Assembly: GCA_002694345.1 (NCBI GenBank)
Contig: NZLV01000077.1
Coordinates: forward strand, 1-12,510
Length of the DNA: 12,510 nucleotides
Source of the DNA: Maricaulis sp.
Lineage (GTDB): Bacteria > Pseudomonadota > Alphaproteobacteria > Caulobacterales > Maricaulaceae
Reading direction: 5' to 3'
The position numbers were made by a program, and so were the translations under genes. Positions 12,343-12,510 of this stretch are shown here, one piece after another. Each line of letters opens with the position of its first letter. Position 1 is the stretch's first letter. The notes under the pieces were generated by a model. It saw nothing but the letters and a program-made list of their open reading frames with translations. It ran no database searches and was not told the DNA's origin.

Positions 12343-12510
12343 CAGGCAGCCCCTTCCGAGCGGGTCTGCTCCAGGAAGTGATGCACACGTTCGCGCAGGG
12401 CCGTGACAGCCTCACGCACGCCCGCAGCCTCTTCCTTCACGAAGCCGGAGGTCTGCGAACACTCGCGAACGCTCGTTTCGAGCTTCGCCGAGGATTCGGC
12501 GCCCGCCGTG
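12342..12510 (-). CDS. C-terminal end of a probable methyl-accepting chemotaxis protein, cut by window edge
   Basis: The last 56 codons of a gene that continues past the right edge. The peptide is alpha-helical and Ala/Glu/Arg-rich, including ESSAKLETSVRECSQTSGF and ending VTALRERVHHFLEQTRSEGAA. It resembles the tail of chemoreceptors, where the coiled-coil signalling domain ends in a motif of the V..FL type. Sensor domain, membrane segments and methylation sites are out of view, so a soluble receptor is also possible. The stop overlaps the BLUF start (TGATG), indicating translational coupling. It could be another coiled-coil signalling protein; the window alone cannot settle this. Confidence 0.58.
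   Translation of the reverse strand, partial: TAGAESSAKLETSVRECSQTSGFVKEEAAGVREAVTALRERVHHFLEQTRSEGAA

Overview
The window looks like an alphaproteobacterial chromosome segment, most likely from the Caulobacterales/Maricaulales (Hyphomonadaceae or Maricaulaceae) group. It is GC-rich, and it carries a TrcR (DUF1013), quinone oxidoreductase, DUF1192 and RcdA (DUF1465) group of genes, families tied to the CtrA cell-cycle circuitry of that lineage. No rRNA, tRNA, CRISPR array, insertion sequence or phage gene was seen. The placement is inferred from gene families only.

Region 1 (1-1813, minus strand) is a two-component pair. A LytS-type membrane histidine kinase overlaps the start of a response regulator that is cut off by the window edge. 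The kinase's membrane half appears to be an internal tandem duplication of a four-helix module. Upstream of it lie a perfect TATAAT placed for leaderless transcription and a 12-bp direct repeat with LytTR-type 21-bp spacing, which suggests autoregulation.

Region 2 (2078-7430) is a carbohydrate or uronate locus. A 2-keto-4-pentenoate-hydratase-family gene is divergent from a four-gene unit: a surface lipoprotein pectate lyase (PL1 type, with C-terminal calcium-binding DxDxDG repeats) and a complete TRAP transporter, dctP-dctQ-dctM, whose coding regions touch or nearly touch. The natural reading is extracellular cleavage of pectic polymer and inner-membrane uptake of an acidic product. The outer-membrane step is not in the window.

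Region 3 (7427-8464) holds a small XRE repressor-like protein fused to a two-helix membrane domain and, divergent from it, a small unrecognised membrane-anchored protein. The repressor gene and dctM converge and share one CTAG as both stop codons.

Region 4 (8470-11194) is the cell-cycle group: trcR, with its own terminator and a terminator-like hairpin in its leader; a PIG3-type quinone oxidoreductase; and, divergent from these, a DUF1192 protein and rcdA.

Region 5 (11205-12510, minus strand) is a probable light-sensing operon: the C-terminal end of a probable chemotaxis receptor, a stand-alone BLUF photoreceptor overlapping it by one base, and an XRE repressor with a PAS-like C-terminal half. 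It converges on rcdA with a 10-bp gap. This photoreceptor/regulator pair and the LytTR-type control region are the most interesting parts of the window.
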